The position numbers and the translations under genes were made by a program. A DNA stretch of 64,000 nucleotides from contig CM048844.1 of assembly GCA_026545765.1 (NCBI GenBank), positions 74,295,590 through 74,359,589 on the forward strand, given 5' to 3'. Source of the stretch: Plantago major (lineage: Eukaryota; Streptophyta; Magnoliopsida; Lamiales; Plantaginaceae). Positions 60,736 to 64,000 of this stretch are shown piece after piece; positions within the stretch are counted from its first letter, which is position 1, and each line of letters starts with the position of its first letter. The notes below the pieces were generated by a model. That model made no database searches. It worked only from the letters and a program-made list of their open reading frames with translations, and was not told where the DNA came from.

Positions 60736-60764
60736 CCGTGGCATCGCCACGGGTTGGTACTAGT
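60736..60764 (+). mobile_element. Helitron-like 3' terminus
   Basis: A perfect 7-bp hairpin CCGTGGC-ATC-GCCACGG (60,736-60,752) is followed seven bases later by CTAGT (60,760-60,764). This is a textbook plant Helitron 3' end. The 5' end was not located, so the element's extent is unknown; it may enclose the TRIM array. An incomplete copy of the hairpin's left arm (CTATACCGTGGCGATC) lies 34 bp upstream. Confidence 0.65.
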
Positions 60765-60949
60765 GTATAGTAATTTCTAGGGAACACTTAAATTTGACAA
60801 TTGAAAAGGAACTAAAGAATTAAGGGACGGATGGAATAATATAAATGAAGATATGTGGACTTCTATAAGAAAAACGAATATGTAAGGAATGTAATATTTG
60901 GACAATATAAATGTTAGTAAAAGAAATGGAAAACCGCGGAAATAATTAC

Positions 60950-61602
60950 GGCTCTGTTTAGCAAAACTAACTGAAAAGTTAGCTGGTAGTTGATAAGTTA
61001 ACTGGTAGTTGATTAACTAACTGGTAGCTGATCAACTACCTGATTTTAATATAGCTGTTTCGCAAATTAGATGATAAGTTAGTTGGTATTTTGTAAAATG
61101 ACACATAAGGAAATTACTCTTATTTTTATTTAATTTTAAATTTTCTCGTCGTATTATTAGTCTATATTTTTTTAGATAATAGTACATCACATTTTATTCA
61201 AATATATACTCAATGTATTTTTCACCGCCACTTTAATAACATCATTAAAAATTATCAGAAGTTGAAAGAAATATTCGTGAGCATTCTAACTTAATAAGAA
61301 AAAAAATCATTAATAGAGGTATAGTATACATGTGTATTTCAAAGAAAGGCGGATGAATTAAAAAGAGACAATTATAATAACGATTGATTTTTTTTTCTAT
61401 TTTATTTAATTTTAGGTCAGGGACATTTGTGGAATGAAAAGATAAAAATGAGTTTTTCTTTTTTTTTAAAGCTAACATGGTTAGCTTCTCAACCAGCTAG
61501 CTAATTTAAGAAGCTGCACGTTCACGTAACGTAACGAGCTTTTTATTAGTCAATGGTCAAAGAAGTTCCTGGAGCTGAAAAGCTGGTGTTAAACAATGCG
61601 CC
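60950..61602. mobile_element. hAT-type MITE, ~650 bp
   Basis: The left end GGCTCTGTTTAGCAAAACTA and the right end (reversed GGCGCATTGTTTAACACCAG) resemble the GGCCCTGTTTGG terminus of many plant hAT MITEs. Subterminal repeats of AGTTAGCTGGTAG and AACTGGTAGTTGAT at the left and AGCTTCTCAACCAGCTAGCT at the right are typical. No matching 8-bp duplication was seen, so the ends have drifted or the boundaries are slightly off. No coding. Confidence 0.55.
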
Positions 61603-64000
61603 GCCTACTACTTACTTAGTCACGGTCAAAAGTTCTCATTTTGTCATTTTAATCATTTTACATAAATGTTTTATTTTGAATTTAGTAATTGGTATATATA
61701 CCCAATTACCTAATATATTCATACTCATACTTACAACTTTACTAATCCACCATCCATTTCTTATTCATTATCTATTTGTTCTTTTGTTTAAATAGTAGGG
61801 ACAATTACAAATTGGTGTCATCCCCAAATCTTTCCTACTAATTAATGGTACATAATATTTTTACTACAATTTAGTGTCTATATATCTAATTCCAAAGATA
61901 GGAGATGCCATGTGTGTTAGTATGATCACTTACGAGTTTTTACCGATGGAGCTAACATACGGATGATGCCATCAATGGAGCTACATATCCTTTGAAACTA
62001 TTACTTATCATCTTTCAAGATAATTTACTTACTTGAATTTCTTTTTCTCATCATATGATATTATCTAACCACTCTAATTTTCTTGAAGTTGTAAATCATA
62101 TCCAAACTCATATTTTGGATGAAGCTTTTCAAGCGGTGATAAAATACAAAACCATATTCCCTGAAGTGAATATGAGATACAAAACCATGAAAGTTGATGT
62201 GGTTATATATTGACAAGGAAGTGAATGTCAAATTATCATTCACACGGATACTTGATCCAAAAAATTTTAAGAATTGCAAACCACCATAAGTGGCTAACAA
62301 TTGATGGTTCAGAATCACTCAAATTCCTTTGTTAAAATGTATATGTACACAGACATATCATGGACCATGATAAATCCATCAACATATGGTCAATATTCTA
62401 GCCATATATCCATCAACTGATCAACATATATGGGTCGATATTCTAACTTTGATTAGCTAGCCAAAAATGGAATGCACACTCATATTAAGAAATTTAAATG
62501 ATGGTGATGCAAAGAAAGTGATAACTTCCAACCTGAAGTTGGTAGTTTTAATCTTATAACTTGCCCAACTTGAAGTTGTTGAAATCATATGTGTGCAAGT
62601 GGATAAAGTCATTCTCATAAAAAGCACAATTTCTTATTATTGCCCCCGAAGTAGCAATCGTGTGCATACTAAATAGTATAGATCTTGAAGACTACTATAA
62701 ATTTGATATGTATGTGGTATAGATATACTCCTAGCTCACAAGAACAATGTTTGGTCTCGTTGACCATAGTACCATAATATGAGTGCAACTATTGTTATTC
62801 ATACATACTTTACAAGATGACGAATTTATTTGCAAAAGTTGTCATCTTGTATTATGAATAACAAATACAAATGATATTTCTCCTTTCCCCCGAAGTGATT
62901 GGAGATACTTGAAAAATTAAGAGGTTGCAAAATGAGCTAATGAGAAGAAGAACGTTGGGTTGTACCCGACCTGAACCAGTTTAGAATCCGACGGCTAGAG
63001 ACCCGATATTTTTATCGGTTCTACCCGTACCCGTACTCAACCCGTTTAATTAGTAACGGGTAGGGGTCGGGTACGGGTACAACCCGCCCAACCCGTATTT
63101 AAAATAAGGAAAAAAACGTTATCTGTCAGCTAAAATCGTTTTTGCTTGGTTGTCTTCTTCCTCTCGACCTAATTGCTCAACCCGTTGTCTTTTTTTTACT
63201 GTATATTAGTCTCTGAGTCTTCAAAATTCATTTGTATCACATATGACTGCTTGCATATCATGATATCATTGTGATGAATATCATGGACATGGAACTTATT
63301 AGCACTTTGACGCGCATTTACTTTGTATCCTATAACTAATTTGTTAGACCATTATGGAGTAGGAGTCTCATGGTGAGAAAATATTTTTTGCTGCTTTGGT
63401 TATGCATTAAAATTGCTAGCCCTGTCTTTAAACTTACGAACCCAAGTGTTTAGTTTCTTAGTGTTTAAGATTCCACATCTTCCCAACTGTAAATTATGTA
63501 TTGATAGTCGTTAATTTGTTTGTACTATTCAGCACTGTAGCAGATTGTTTCCGGATGGAATATTTTATGAAAGAATGGGAGATGAAGGCTTGGTCGATTG
63601 AGACAAGGGGTAACACATGTCATGATATTTAAATATCTCCCGTTAATATATCCAGTTGGACAATTATATCTCATAAAACTCTGTTGGAATTGGATATGTA
63701 TTTTGGTGTGCGGCTGAGAGGTTTTTGAGTAATCAATGAATCATTTGTTTGTTTTTCAATATGTTTCCATTTGTTTGTTTAGTGTTGCATTGAAGATGCT
63801 CTCTATTTATTGTAGCACCATAATTTATTTGATTTAATAAGTTTTTAAAACTGCATAATTATCAGGTTCGTAGATTTTGCATCAAATATATCTGTTGATG
63901 CAAAGCTGCTAGATTGTAATTCCTCCGTTCAATCCCATATTTTTAATTTTGACTTTTTTAGTCAATATTCTTCAACTTTAACTACAAATTAATCTTAAAC
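61603..64000. other. Intergenic AT-rich DNA with old repeat traces
   Basis: No gene supported. About 62,000-62,950 has phrases such as CCTGAAGTTGGTAG, CCCCCGAAGT and ACTTGAAGTTGTTGAAAT that resemble the texture of the decayed copia in the kinase intron; it may be another highly decayed copy. About 62,957-63,086 has an ACCCG-rich inverted pair (GGGTTGTACCCGACC; GGTCGGGTACGGGTACAAC). The last 80 bases (from about 63,920, CCTCCGTTCAATCCCATA) look like the start of a MITE cut by the window end. Confidence 0.35.

Noticed and set aside
62061-62318. 85-residue minus-strand open frame
   Set aside because: AT-rich region with the texture of a decayed retroelement; no domain signal and no supporting context.

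Overview
This is eukaryotic nuclear DNA from a flowering plant, most likely a eudicot. The evidence is a many-exon LRR receptor kinase of a plant-only subfamily with GT-AG introns, Ty1/copia elements with plant-type tRNA-Met primer sites, a Cassandra-type TRIM carrying a 5S-like sequence, hAT, Stowaway-like and Helitron signatures, and AT-rich intergenic DNA. The species cannot be named from the sequence. I see no operons, CRISPR arrays, tRNA genes or true rRNA genes.

Layout. (1) 1-25,572: one satellite array of ~179-bp monomers. From about 3.0 to 23.3 kb it is a regular higher-order repeat of six monomers (four of 179 bp and two of 180 bp, 1,076 bp together, about 19 units). The right half shows a further two-unit periodicity of ~2.14 kb. 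Both ends of the visible array are less ordered, and the right edge of the satellite lies in the window. (2) 25.6-30.5 kb: array-flanking DNA with a GC-richer stretch full of CGGACC words, a Helitron-like 3' end, two TA microsatellites followed by related sequence, a possible orphan first exon and a small MITE. (3) 30.5-41.25 kb: a nest of copia fossils. A minus-strand LTR plus gag part abuts a plus-strand copia interrupted in mid-pol, which is followed tail-to-tail by the 3' LTR of a second minus-strand copy. (4) 41.25-42.96 kb: intergenic, with a Stowaway-like MITE.

(5) 42,967-55,720, minus strand: the one clear host gene, an LRR-malectin receptor kinase (LRR-VIII-2 type, like Arabidopsis At1g56120-At1g56145). 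I could place 24 exons whose junction phases all agree, giving 1,024 codons if one insertion is left out. That insertion is a 731-bp non-autonomous hAT element with a perfect 8-bp target duplication. It sits ten bases inside exon 20, between the transmembrane exon and the kinase exons. Read through, it stops translation shortly after the membrane segment, so this allele probably makes a receptor without its kinase. Intron 1 is ~5 kb because it holds a decayed copia element and a MITE.

(6) 55.7-64 kb: AT-rich intergenic DNA with degenerate tandem repeats, a tandem multimer of a Cassandra-like TRIM (LTR-internal units sharing LTRs), a second Helitron-like 3' end, a hAT-type MITE and traces of further decayed elements.

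The window holds one host gene between a satellite block and repeat-filled intergenic DNA. The points most worth a second look are the two-level satellite organisation, the exonic hAT insertion that separates receptor from kinase, and the tandem 5S-bearing TRIM array.
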